NCBI RefSeq assembly: GCF_900090195.1
Contig: NZ_LT607803.1
Location: 1,612,001 to 1,676,000 of the forward strand
DNA length: 64,000 nucleotides
Direction: 5' to 3'
Origin: Variovorax sp. HW608
Lineage (GTDB): Bacteria > Pseudomonadota > Gammaproteobacteria > Burkholderiales > Burkholderiaceae_C
Under the pieces are notes generated by a model. The model did not search any database and was not told the origin of the DNA. It saw only the letters and a list, made by a program, of their open reading frames with translations. Position numbers and translations under genes: made by a program. Below, piece by piece: positions 52,256 to 61,144 of the stretch (positions are counted from its first letter, which is position 1; each line of letters starts with the position of its first letter).

Positions 52256-53191
52256 ATGGGCCAGATCGACAGAGTCCTGCGTTCAAACCTCAAGCTGCGC
52301 CATCTGCAATTGCTCGTGGTGCTCGACGAGCTGCGGCATCTGGGCCGCGTCTCGGAGTTCCTGTCGATCACGCAGCCGGCCGTCTCCAAGATGCTGGTCG
52401 AGATCGAGAAGATGTTCGACCTCCAGCTCTTCGTGCGCTCCACGCGCGGCACGGAGCCGACGGCGTATGGTGAAACGGTGGTGCGCTTCGCGCGCTCCGT
52501 CCTTGCGGACTACCAGCGCACGCGCGACGAGATCGACGCCGTCGCCAGCGGGGGTGTCGGGCGGACCAGCGTGGGCGCGATGGTCGTGGCGACGCCGACC
52601 CTGCTCATGCAGGCCATCCAGCGACTCAAGGCGCGGTCCAAGCTCACGACCGTGATGGTCGAGGAGGGCGATCTCACGCGGCTTCTTCCGCGATTGCGCG
52701 TCGGCGAACTCGACCTGATCGTCGGCCGCCTGGAGCCCGGCTATGCCTCGCCCGACCTGGACACCGAGGCGCTCTACCGCGAGACCATGTGCATCGTGGT
52801 CGCGCCCTCGCATCCGCTGGCCGATGCCGCCGATCCGGACTGGTCGATGCTCGCCGGCCTGCCCTGGGTGGTGCCGCCACCGTGGGCATCGTCACGCTCC
52901 AAGCTCGGGCAGCTGTTCTACCGGCACCGGCTGCTGCCGCCGGCCGACATCATCGAGACCGCATCGTTTCTCGTCACGCTGTCGGCGATGCACGAGCGGC
53001 CGGCGGTGGGCTTCCTGGCGCACGGCGTTGCGCAGCACTTCGCGAAGCAGGGCTTGCTGCGCATCCTGAAGATCAAGGTGCCGATCGCACTCCCGCCGGT
53101 GGGCATCATCACCTTGCGCGGCCGGCCCCAGACACCGGCCAGCCAGTTGCTGGTCGAGTGCCTGCGCGAAGGGGCGGCGAGATCGCGCTAG
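52256..53191 (+). CDS. LysR-family regulator
   Basis: A 311-residue LysR protein with N-terminal helix-turn-helix (LGRVSEFLSITQPAVSKMLV) and a C-terminal effector domain. It is divergent from the Bug-dehydratase-dehydrogenase-aldolase operon and its likely activator. Resembles the GbpR/galactose-binding-protein regulator subgroup. The 156 bases between the starts should contain the operator. Confidence 0.9.
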   Translation: MGQIDRVLRSNLKLRHLQLLVVLDELRHLGRVSEFLSITQPAVSKMLVEIEKMFDLQLFVRSTRGTEPTAYGETVVRFARSVLADYQRTRDEIDAVASGGVGRTSVGAMVVATPTLLMQAIQRLKARSKLTTVMVEEGDLTRLLPRLRVGELDLIVGRLEPGYASPDLDTEALYRETMCIVVAPSHPLADAADPDWSMLAGLPWVVPPPWASSRSKLGQLFYRHRLLPPADIIETASFLVTLSAMHERPAVGFLAHGVAQHFAKQGLLRILKIKVPIALPPVGIITLRGRPQTPASQLLVECLREGAARSR

Positions 53192-53257
53192 TCGCGCCGG
53201 GCCGGGCGCAACCTCCGCTTGGAGCGGGGGCGCCGGCGGCTCACCTTGCGTTCCGAT

Positions 53258-54982
53258 TCAGTAGCCCAGTGCCAAACCGGTATTGCGCCGCGGATCGTTC
53301 GCGCCGTAGAAGCGGTTGTTGCCGACCGGCTTGCCGCCGAGCGTCGGCGCGCCCACGAGAATCACCGCGAGGTGCTTCGTAGGCTGCGGGTCGCCGAACT
53401 TCTGACCCCAGCCTTCGAGGATCTTGCGCGTGTCGGGCGATAGCGCGAACCCCTCGACGTTGGTCACGTCAGGCAGCCACTGCTGGTGGAAGCGCGGCGC
53501 GTCGACCGCCTCCTGCACATTCATGTCGTAGTCGATCACGTTGATGATCGTGTGGAGCACGGCTGTGATGATGCGGCTGCCGCCTGCCGTGCCAACCACC
53601 ATCACGGGCTTTCCGTCCCTGGTGACGATCGTCGGGCTCATCGACGACAGCGGCCGCTTGCCCGGGCCGATCGAGTTCGCCTCGCCCTGCACCAGGCCAT
53701 AGAGATTCGGCACCCCGACCTTGGCGGTGAAGTCGTCCATCTCGTCGTTCAGCACCACGCCGGTCTTCGACGCCGTCACCTTGGCGCCGAACCAGTCATT
53801 GAGGGTATACGTCACCGAGACCGCGTTGCCCCATTTGTCCATGATCGAGTAGTGCGTCGTATTGCTGCCTTCATGCGGCGCGACGCCGGGCTTGATCTTC
53901 TGGCTGACGCCGGCCTTGTCGGGCGCGATCACCGCGCGGATCTTCGCCGCGTAGTCCTTCGACAGCAGGCGGTCGAGCGGGTTGTTCACGAAGTCCGGAT
54001 CGCCGAGGTAGCTGTTGCGGTCGATGTACGCATGGCGCATCGCCTCGATCTGATAGTGCACCGCCTGTGCCGAGCGGAAGCCCATGTCCTTGAGCGGATA
54101 ACCCTCGAGGACATTCAGGATCTCGCAGATGATCACGCCGCCCGAGCTCGGCGGCGGCGCCGAGACGATGCCGTAGCCGCGGTACGTGCACTCGACGGGC
54201 TTGAATTCGCGCGCCTTGTACTGGTCCAGGTCGGCCTGCGTGATGATGCCCTTGCCCGCCTGGCTGGACGCCACGATGGATGCAGCGACCGGCCCCTTGT
54301 AGAAGCCGTCCACGCCCTTCTCGCTGATACGCCGCAGCGTCGCGGCGAGGTCCTTTTGCACCAGCTTCTGGCCAGGCTTGAACGGCTCGCCATGGTTCAG
54401 GAAGATCGCGCCGCTGGCCGGGTCCTTCCTGAAGTCCTCGGTCGCGGTGCTCAGCAGATCCACGTCGCCTTGCTCGAGCACGAAGCCGTTCTGCGCATAG
54501 TGGATCGCGGGAGCAATGAGCGTGGCGCGCTTCATCGTGCCGTACTTCTCGCGCGCCATCTCGAGGCCGGACACGGTGCCGGGCACGGCCACCGCGAGAT
54601 GCCCGGTCGTGCTCGCGCCTTCGATCACGTTGCCGTCCTTGTCGAGGTACATGTTCGCGGTGGCCGCCAGCGGCGCCTTCTCGCGGAAGTCGAGGAAGGT
54701 CTTGCGCCCGTCGGCGAGCTGGATCGTCATGAAGCCGCCACCGCCAAGATTGCCTGCAGCCGGGAACACGGCAGCGAGCGCATAGCCGACCGCGACGGCA
54801 GCGTCGATCGCGTTGCCGCCGTCTTTCAGCACATCCACGCCGGTCTTGGTGGCCAGGTGCTGCGCGCTCACGACCATGCCGTTCTCGGCAGCGACGGGGG
54901 CTTGCGAAGCGGCCTGGGCGCTGGCCAAGGCCAGCCCGGCGACGGTCGCCAGGAGCGATTGACGAAGGTGTTCGAATCTCAT
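53258..54982 (-). CDS. ggt: Gamma-glutamyltranspeptidase
   Basis: A 574-residue periplasmic GGT. ATG 54982 gives a signal peptide (1-25; ATVAGLALASAQAAS). The autocatalytic site is the Thr pair in SNTTHYSIMDK, with Thr375 as the predicted nucleophile at the start of the small subunit. PAAGNLGGGGFM and GKRPLSSMSPTIV are the substrate-binding segments. It cleaves glutathione and other gamma-glutamyl compounds. It stands alone between a LysR gene and the phosphatase-like gene. Confidence 0.94.
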   Translation of the reverse strand: MRFEHLRQSLLATVAGLALASAQAASQAPVAAENGMVVSAQHLATKTGVDVLKDGGNAIDAAVAVGYALAAVFPAAGNLGGGGFMTIQLADGRKTFLDFREKAPLAATANMYLDKDGNVIEGASTTGHLAVAVPGTVSGLEMAREKYGTMKRATLIAPAIHYAQNGFVLEQGDVDLLSTATEDFRKDPASGAIFLNHGEPFKPGQKLVQKDLAATLRRISEKGVDGFYKGPVAASIVASSQAGKGIITQADLDQYKAREFKPVECTYRGYGIVSAPPPSSGGVIICEILNVLEGYPLKDMGFRSAQAVHYQIEAMRHAYIDRNSYLGDPDFVNNPLDRLLSKDYAAKIRAVIAPDKAGVSQKIKPGVAPHEGSNTTHYSIMDKWGNAVSVTYTLNDWFGAKVTASKTGVVLNDEMDDFTAKVGVPNLYGLVQGEANSIGPGKRPLSSMSPTIVTRDGKPVMVVGTAGGSRIITAVLHTIINVIDYDMNVQEAVDAPRFHQQWLPDVTNVEGFALSPDTRKILEGWGQKFGDPQPTKHLAVILVGAPTLGGKPVGNNRFYGANDPRRNTGLALGY

Positions 54983-55155
54983 CGTTGTCTTACATTTTGT
55001 CGTGTCAGCATCCTGAACGGCGAATGCGCGGGCGCGAAGAGGGCCATGGCGCATGAAGGGAGCGCGCGCGGCGCCGAAGGCCTCAGGGCAATCCTCGCTT
55101 GCCGAGATCGCTCGGCTTGCCTACGCTACGTTTACGTTCGTTTCAGCAGCTCTCA

Positions 55156-55713
55156 ATGGTCCCCAAGCGCTTCGTGGTGATCTTCGTGTCGCGTCGCAAC
55201 ACGTTGCGCAGCATCCTTGCCCAGGCCTGCCTTTCGCATCTCGGCAGCGACCGGTTCGCCGCGTATTCATGCGGCCATCCCGCGCATCTGGGCCACAGCA
55301 TCGACCCCGCGGCGGTCAGCGCGCTCGCGAGCGCGCGCATGCCGCTGCCGTCGCTGGCGCCCCGCGGCTGGGGTGAGCTGACGCGCAGCGGTTCGCCGCA
55401 GGCCAATTTCGTCATCACGCTCGACGCCGAGATGCTGCCGCTGCAGCCGAGCTGGCCCGGACAGCCCGACGCCGCGCTCTGGGCCTTTCCGGACATCGCC
55501 GCCATGAGCCGCCCGGCCGCTCCGAAGGCGAATCCCGAAGCGCCGCTGCGCGAGGGTAGTCCAATGAGCCATCCCGACGACGCCGCCCATGCGGCCCTCC
55601 AGATGCTCTACGCCTTGCGCAGACGTCTGGAACTGTTGATGAGCCTGCCGCTCAATGCCGCCGACCGGGAGGCGATCCGGTCGGACGTGCGCGACCTCGC
55701 GTACATGCAGTAA
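55156..55713 (+). CDS. LMW protein-tyrosine-phosphatase/ArsC-like protein lacking the catalytic Cys
   Basis: A 185-residue protein. The N-terminal 120 residues have the layout of low-molecular-weight phosphatases and thioredoxin-type arsenate reductases. The phosphate loop, normally C-x5-R, reads VSRRNTLRS (11-19): the Arg-Ser end is kept but the nucleophilic Cys is lost. FVITLDAEM and DAALWAFPDI match the later family positions. A C-terminal helical tail (ALQMLYALRRRLELLMSLPL) is added. It is probably a non-enzymatic binding protein. The start is uncertain (55099 possible). Confidence 0.65.
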   Translation: MVPKRFVVIFVSRRNTLRSILAQACLSHLGSDRFAAYSCGHPAHLGHSIDPAAVSALASARMPLPSLAPRGWGELTRSGSPQANFVITLDAEMLPLQPSWPGQPDAALWAFPDIAAMSRPAAPKANPEAPLREGSPMSHPDDAAHAALQMLYALRRRLELLMSLPLNAADREAIRSDVRDLAYMQ

Positions 55714-55835
55714 TCGCGCCGCAGAGAGCATTCACTTCGCATCTTCGGGTGATCTGTCAAGCGCCGCGCGAGGGATGCCTCTCTAATCGTGCGCTTGACG
55801 CACCCAGGCCGGCACTGGCAATGTTGCACTGCAAC

Positions 55836-56156
55836 ATGAACGATGAAAACGTCACCGGCCAGTTCCGCGACCGCCTCGAAGACCTTGCGGCGGAAATCGG
55901 GCACGCGCGCAGGCACATGGACCTGGGCCACCTCGCGGCACTGTGCTACTGCGAGGTGCGGCCGTGGGCCCGCTACGCCGGTGAAAGCAGGCTGGCAGAC
56001 CTTTCGTGGCGCCTTGCCATCCAGCCGCTGCCGCTGGACAGAGCCGAATTCCTCGCCCAGATCGATGGCCTGATCGAGGAACTCGAGGAGGCCTGCATGC
56101 GCGCGGGCGTCGACACGGCGGCGAACACGCTGCGACGCGCCCGGTCGGGTAGCTAG
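55836..56156 (+). CDS. Hypothetical protein, about 106 residues
   Basis: A soluble, mostly helical protein (FRDRLEDLAAEIGHARRHMD, FLAQIDGLIEELEEACMRAG) with a central CYCEVRPWARYAG. ATG 55836 is assumed; ATG 55821 is also in frame; neither has a good ribosome site. It is convergent to the YihY gene. No family recognised. Confidence 0.5.
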   Translation: MNDENVTGQFRDRLEDLAAEIGHARRHMDLGHLAALCYCEVRPWARYAGESRLADLSWRLAIQPLPLDRAEFLAQIDGLIEELEEACMRAGVDTAANTLRRARSGS

Positions 56157-56166
56157 ACGCTGTGCG

Positions 56167-57021
56167 TCATGGCGCGCGGCCGAGCCTCCCGCCGCGCGGA
56201 TTCGCGCCTGCCTTGCCGGCCGGCTGCCGCCTCGAGAGCGCCAGATTCGCGGTCATCATGGCCGCGACCAGCGTGACCAGCCACGAGAAATACACCCACA
56301 GGAGCAGAAGGGGGAGGGCGGCGAAGGCCCCGTACAGAGCCTTGTACGTCGGCACCTTGACGAGATAGGCGGTGAAGCCGCGCTTGCCGAGTTCGAAGGC
56401 CAGGCTGGCGACCAGCCCGCCCGCGATGGCGTCGCGCAGCCGCACCCGGGTGTTCGGGACCAGGTAGAACAGGCTCGTCAGCGTAACGAACCCGAGCAGG
56501 AACGGGCCGAGGTCGAGCACGAAGGCGAGCGTGCGCGGCAGCGTGCCGAGCAGTCCCGTCGACGCGCCCAGCAGGTACGACGTCGCCCAGAGGCTCAGGC
56601 CCACGACGGGCGGCCCGACCGCGATCATGAGCAGGTACAGGCCGACCCGCCTGAAGAACGGCCGGTTCCTGCGCACCTGCCACATCTGGTTCAGCGCGTT
56701 CTCCACCGTCAGCAGCATCGCCACCGCCGTGACGAGCAGGAAGATCGACCCGATCCAGGTCAGCCCGCTCGCATTGGCGGCGAAATGGTTGAGGTACCTG
56801 AGCACCGTGCGCGCGATGTCCGCCGGAAGCAGCTTGACGAGCAGCAGTTGCTGGAGCGCTTCCTTGAGCTGCCGGAAGACGGGGAAGCGCGTGAGCAGCG
56901 CGAGGCACGCCGCGAGCAGGGGCACGATGGAGAGCAGGGTCGTGAAAGTCAGGCTCCCGGCGACCTGGGGCAGGCGCTCTTTCTTGGCGCGCTGGATCGT
57001 CAGGCGGGTCAGGGTGAACAT
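56167..57021 (-). CDS. YihY/virulence factor BrkB-family membrane protein
   Basis: A 284-residue inner-membrane protein with six hydrophobic segments and the family stretches AGSLTFTTLLSIVPLLAACL, ENALNQMWQVRRNRPFFRRV and LFYLVPNTRVRLRDAIAGG. In spite of the old name RNase BN, the family function is not enzymatically defined. It is divergent from the ferritin-like gene. Confidence 0.9.
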   Translation of the reverse strand: MFTLTRLTIQRAKKERLPQVAGSLTFTTLLSIVPLLAACLALLTRFPVFRQLKEALQQLLLVKLLPADIARTVLRYLNHFAANASGLTWIGSIFLLVTAVAMLLTVENALNQMWQVRRNRPFFRRVGLYLLMIAVGPPVVGLSLWATSYLLGASTGLLGTLPRTLAFVLDLGPFLLGFVTLTSLFYLVPNTRVRLRDAIAGGLVASLAFELGKRGFTAYLVKVPTYKALYGAFAALPLLLLWVYFSWLVTLVAAMMTANLALSRRQPAGKAGANPRGGRLGRAP

Positions 57022-57145
57022 GGGTCGCTGGATGAGGAGAAGTCGGAACGGGCGCTGCTGCGATTGTCATGTCCCCGCCGCCCACTCTGGCAACGCCGCA
57101 CGCGCGCGGCGCATAATTCGCTCCCCCTTGTCCGGGAGCGCTGAC

Positions 57146-57610
57146 ATGGAACAGCTCGATCAAGAGAAGGTCGTCTCCGTGCTCAATCGGCTGCTCGAAG
57201 CCGAACTGGCCGGCGTGGTGCGCTACACGCACTATTCGTTCCTGGTGTTCGGCTTCAACCGCATCCCGATCGTTGCGTGGCTGCGCGACCAGGCCAACGA
57301 ATCGCTGCTGCACGCGCAGCAGGTGGGCGAATGGATCACCACGCTGGGGGACTACCCCTCGCTCGCGATCGGGCCGCTGCTCGACTCCCACCAGCACGAT
57401 GTCGCCGCCATGCTGCGCGAATCGCTCGAGACCGAGCTTCGCGCACTCGCGCTGTACCGCGAACTGCTGTCGTTGGTGGAAGGGAAATCGGTCGCGCTGG
57501 AGGAATTCGCGCGCCAGATGATCCATGCCGAGGAACTGCACGCCGCCGAGGTCGACAAGATGCTGCGCAAGCCCGGCGACGTGGCGGCCTTCTCGTTGAA
57601 GCCTGCCTGA
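57146..57610 (+). CDS. Bacterioferritin-like ferritin
   Basis: A 154-residue four-helix-bundle protein. Di-iron ligands are visible as E18 (LEAELAGVVRYTHY), a second-helix ESLLH, then ETELRALALY and EEFARQMIHAEELH. In Bfr the second helix has ExxH with Met52 as heme ligand; here Glu and His are four apart and no Met is there, so heme binding is unlikely. GGGAG precedes ATG 57146. It should store or detoxify iron. Confidence 0.8.
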   Translation: MEQLDQEKVVSVLNRLLEAELAGVVRYTHYSFLVFGFNRIPIVAWLRDQANESLLHAQQVGEWITTLGDYPSLAIGPLLDSHQHDVAAMLRESLETELRALALYRELLSLVEGKSVALEEFARQMIHAEELHAAEVDKMLRKPGDVAAFSLKPA

Positions 57611-57622
57611 CTGCTCCCCCGA

Positions 57623-58606
57623 CTATTCCATCGCGATGCCCGCGCGATGCGCGAGCGCGCGGTAGCGTGCGATCTCGCTCTCCATCTGGGTGCGGAAGGC
57701 GGCAGCGCCGATGGCCACCGGCTCCATGCCCTGCGTCTTCAGCTGCGCCTGCAGGGCCGGGTCGGCCATGACCGCGGTGAGCTCGCGCGACAGGCGCTCC
57801 AGCACCGGCGCCGGCGTCTTCGCGGGTGCGGCGAAGCCGTACCAGGCGTCGAAGGTCGCATCGGGCAGCTTCTGCTCGGCCAGCGTCTTCACGTCGGGCA
57901 GCAGGCTGGAGCGGCTCGCGCCCACGATGCCCAGTGCGCGCAGCTTCCCGGCCTGGATATGCGGCGCCGCGATGGCCACGGCGTCGATGTCGAGATCGAT
58001 CTCGCCGCTGATCACCGCCAGCATGCTCTGCGCGCCGCCCTTGTAAGGAATGTCCTGAAGCTTCACGCCGGCCGCGAGCGCGAGCAATTCGCCCGCCAGA
58101 TGCGGACCGGAACCGGGGCCGAAAGTCGCATAGCGGATCCCCTGCGGCTTGGCCTTGGCGGCAGCGACGAGCTGATCCACCGTCTTCCAGGGCGAGTTCT
58201 GCGCCACCACCAGCACCAGCGGCGTGCGCGCGACGATGGCGATCGGCGCCAGATCGCGCACCGGGTCGTAAGGCAGCTTCGCGCGCAGCGCCGGGTTGAC
58301 GCTGTAGCTCGTGGAGCCCGACAGCAGCAGCGTATAGCCGTCCGGCGCCGCCTTGGCCACCGCGTCGGTGCCGATGATGGTCGATGCGCCGGGCCGGTTG
58401 TCGATCACCACCGGCTGCTTCAGGCGTTCGCCCAGCTTCTGCCCCAGCGCGCGCGCCACGAGATCGGTGCCGCCGCCCGGCGGGAACGGCACGACGAGGC
58501 GGATCGGTTTCGCGGGCCAGGCGGGTTCCTCGGCGTGGGTGGTGGCAGCGCCGAGCACGGTGGCGGCGAGCGCGAGCGTCTGAAGGAAATGGCGCTTGTT
58601 CATCAT
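57623..58606 (-). CDS. Bug-type (TctC) periplasmic substrate-binding protein
   Basis: A 327-residue receptor with signal peptide (KRHFLQTLALAATVLGAATTHA), then KPIRLVVPFPPGGGTDLVAR, RPGASTIIGTDAVAKAAPDG and IPYKGGAQSMLAVISGEIDL. It lies 57 bases downstream of the M20 peptidase, in the same operon, suggesting uptake of an N-acylated or peptide-like acid that the peptidase hydrolyses. Confidence 0.9.
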   Translation of the reverse strand: MMNKRHFLQTLALAATVLGAATTHAEEPAWPAKPIRLVVPFPPGGGTDLVARALGQKLGERLKQPVVIDNRPGASTIIGTDAVAKAAPDGYTLLLSGSTSYSVNPALRAKLPYDPVRDLAPIAIVARTPLVLVVAQNSPWKTVDQLVAAAKAKPQGIRYATFGPGSGPHLAGELLALAAGVKLQDIPYKGGAQSMLAVISGEIDLDIDAVAIAAPHIQAGKLRALGIVGASRSSLLPDVKTLAEQKLPDATFDAWYGFAAPAKTPAPVLERLSRELTAVMADPALQAQLKTQGMEPVAIGAAAFRTQMESEIARYRALAHRAGIAME

Positions 58607-58663
58607 CTGGGAAGTCTCCGGTTCCTGTTGCTGTGCGTGGTGGTGTGGGGGGATGCGGCCGCC

Positions 58664-60076
58664 TCAGGCGTGCGGCGCCAGCGCGCCATCCCGCCAGGGC
58701 GCGTGCGGCTCGCCCAGGTCCCAGTAAAGGCCGGCCATCACTTGCAGCCCTTCGCGTGCCAGCGGCGCGAGCAGGTGCTCGTGCGGCGCGTGCTGCGCGC
58801 AGGCCGGGTACGAATGCGGCACCCAGAGCGTGGGCAGGCCCAGCACGCGCGCGAAGATGTCGTTGGGCAGCGACCCGGCGAGGTTGGGCAGCAGGTCCGG
58901 TGGCTGCCCGCTGCTCGCCTCGATGGAGCGCAGCGCCCAGCCGACCCATGGGTTGTCCAGGTCGAGCCGCGTGGCCGCGCCGCTCAGCGTGACTTCCACC
59001 TCCACCTGCCCGAAGCCGTGCGCGGCGAGGTGCTCGCGCACGATGCGCTCGAGCTCCTGCCACGGCGTTCCCACCACGAAGCGCAACTGGCAATGCGCCA
59101 CGGCCTCGGCCGGGATCGCATTGACCGGGCGCTGCGGCGCACCGGCGCCCAGCGCCAGCACTTCCAGCGTGTTCCAGCCCACGAGGCGCTCGGCCGGCGT
59201 GAGGCCCGGCTCGCCCCAGTCCGGACTCAGCTCGGGATCGTCGGCGCCGCCGCCGATCGCAAGGGTCGCCACCGCGCGCCGCAGGGCTTCGCTCATCGGC
59301 GGCGGACGCAGCGCATCGACGAGGATGCGCCCGCGCGCATCCACCAGCGTGGCGACCGCGTGCGCCAGCACCGTGGCCGGATTGCTGAGCACGCCGCCCC
59401 AGTTGCCCGAGTGATAGCCGCGCTCGCGCGCCTTCAGCCGCAGCGTGAAGTTGACCGCGCCTCGCGAGCCGAGAAAGAGCGTGGGACGCGAGGCGCGCAC
59501 GCGCGGGCCGTCGCTCGCGATGAAGAGGTCGGCCGCGAGATCGTGGCGGCGCTGCGCGCAGACCGCTTCGAGCCCGGGCGAAGCCGCTTCCTCGCCCGTC
59601 TCGATCAGCCAGGTGATGTTGTAGCCAAGGCGCCCGTCGCGGGCCTCGAGCGCGGCTTCGAGCGCGCCGAGTGCGATGGTGTGCTGGCCCTTGTTGTCGG
59701 CGGTGCCGCGGCCGTACCAGCGCTCGCCCCGCGCCACCAGTTGCCAGGGCGAAAGGCCGTCGCGCCAGAGCGCGTCCTGGCCGCTCACCACGTCGCCGTG
59801 GCCGTAGCTCAGCACCGTGGGCAGGCGCGGATCTTCCACGCGGCGCGCGATCAGGAAGGGGCCGCCGCCGGGCGCGGGATTGGCGACGATCTCGCAGTCG
59901 AAGCCAAGCGGCGCGAGGCGCGGCACCAGTTCGTGCGTCAGGTAGTCGGCGAGTGCCGGCGGCGTGCTGCCGGTGTCGCTCTCGGTGCGCAGCGCCACGC
60001 GGCGCGCGAGATCGTCGAAGAAGCGGCCGCCGTCGAAGTAGGCGCCGGCCAGGGCAAGGGCATCGTGTCGGTTCAT
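58664..60076 (-). CDS. M20-family metallopeptidase/deacylase
   Basis: A 470-residue dizinc hydrolase of the ArgE/DapE/CPG2 group. Metal-site segments are YGHGDVVSGQD, GRGTADNKGQH and ETGEEAASPG, with the late AQHAPHEHLLAP supplying the last His. ATG 60076 is chosen because the longer frame overlaps the divergent LysR gene. Substrate unknown. Confidence 0.9.
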   Translation of the reverse strand: MNRHDALALAGAYFDGGRFFDDLARRVALRTESDTGSTPPALADYLTHELVPRLAPLGFDCEIVANPAPGGGPFLIARRVEDPRLPTVLSYGHGDVVSGQDALWRDGLSPWQLVARGERWYGRGTADNKGQHTIALGALEAALEARDGRLGYNITWLIETGEEAASPGLEAVCAQRRHDLAADLFIASDGPRVRASRPTLFLGSRGAVNFTLRLKARERGYHSGNWGGVLSNPATVLAHAVATLVDARGRILVDALRPPPMSEALRRAVATLAIGGGADDPELSPDWGEPGLTPAERLVGWNTLEVLALGAGAPQRPVNAIPAEAVAHCQLRFVVGTPWQELERIVREHLAAHGFGQVEVEVTLSGAATRLDLDNPWVGWALRSIEASSGQPPDLLPNLAGSLPNDIFARVLGLPTLWVPHSYPACAQHAPHEHLLAPLAREGLQVMAGLYWDLGEPHAPWRDGALAPHA

Positions 60077-60181
60077 GGCAAGTCCATCGCGGGGAGTCAC
60101 GCAAGTAGACGGCCAATCCGGTATTGCCTGCGCTATCGTTTTGGCATACTGCCGTTGCCTCCAAGGCAACACCCAATCCGG

Positions 60182-61144
60182 ATGCATCCCTCGCTGCTCA
60201 GCATTCCGATGCGCTACTTCATGGAAGTGGCGCAGGCCGGCTCCGTCAACCAGGCGGCCGCCCGCCTGTTCGTGGCCGCTTCGGCCGTCAGCCGGCAGAT
60301 CGCCAAGCTGGAAGACGGCCTGGGCACGCCGCTCTTCGAGCGCAACCGCCAGGGCATGGTGCTCACCGCCGCCGGGCAGCGGCTGGCCGGGCACCTTCGC
60401 AACACGCTGCTCGATGCCGACCATGTGCTCGAGGAGGTGCGCAGCCTCGGCGGCCAGGCGGCGGGCCGCGTGCGGGTGTGTTGCACCGAAGGCTTTGCGA
60501 GCGGCTTCATGCAGGCCTTGATGCGCGACTTCCGGTCGGCGCACCCGGCGGCCGGCATCGAGCTGCACGTCGGGGCGCCGGACGAGGTGAGCCAGCGGCT
60601 GCTGCGCGGCGAGTCGGACATCGGCCTGAAATACGTGGTGGCGCCCGAAGCCGGCCTGCGCGTGGAACACACCGCGCCGGCGCCGGTGCTGGCCGTGATG
60701 CTGCCCGGCCATCCGCTGGCGCGCGGCCGCCAGGTGGAGCTGGCGCAGGCGGTGCGCTTTCCGCTGCTGGTGGCCAGTCCGGGCGTCACGGCGCGGCAGT
60801 TGCTCGACCTGGCGTGCAGCGCGCAGGGCCTGCAGTACCGGCCGCTCTTCGTCAGCAACTTCTCCTCCGTGATGCTGCCGCTCTTGCGTGATCGCGACAT
60901 CATGCTGTCCGGCCTGCTCACCGTGGCGCAACCGATCGAGGCGGGCACGGTGGTGGCGCGGCCTTTCGTCGAGCCGGTGCTGCAGCAGAGGCGCCTGCAG
61001 GCGCTGTCGCTGGAAGGCCGCACCCTGCCACCGCTGGTGCAGGCCTTCGTTCGCCAGATGGTGGCCGCGATCGGCGCGCAGGGGCGGCGCAAGCTCGGCC
61101 GTGCCGCGCGCGGCGCGACGAAGCCTGTATCGTTGCGCCGATGA
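60182..61144 (+). CDS. LysR-family regulator
   Basis: A 320-residue LysR protein (HTH: AGSVNQAAARLFVAASAVSR, QIAKLEDGLGTPLFERNRQG). ATG 60182 or the internal ATG 60209 may be the start. It is divergent from the M20/Bug operon and overlaps the next gene by four bases, so it probably regulates both. Confidence 0.9.
   Translation: MHPSLLSIPMRYFMEVAQAGSVNQAAARLFVAASAVSRQIAKLEDGLGTPLFERNRQGMVLTAAGQRLAGHLRNTLLDADHVLEEVRSLGGQAAGRVRVCCTEGFASGFMQALMRDFRSAHPAAGIELHVGAPDEVSQRLLRGESDIGLKYVVAPEAGLRVEHTAPAPVLAVMLPGHPLARGRQVELAQAVRFPLLVASPGVTARQLLDLACSAQGLQYRPLFVSNFSSVMLPLLRDRDIMLSGLLTVAQPIEAGTVVARPFVEPVLQQRRLQALSLEGRTLPPLVQAFVRQMVAAIGAQGRRKLGRAARGATKPVSLRR

Noticed and set aside
57336..60176. Open frame of over 900 codons on the minus strand
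   Set aside because: Overlaps the M20 peptidase and Bug genes in another frame and has no domain features of its own.
57647..60181. Long N-terminal extension of the LysR frame
   Set aside because: The extension is antisense to the Bug and M20 genes; the LysR domain begins just after ATG 60182.
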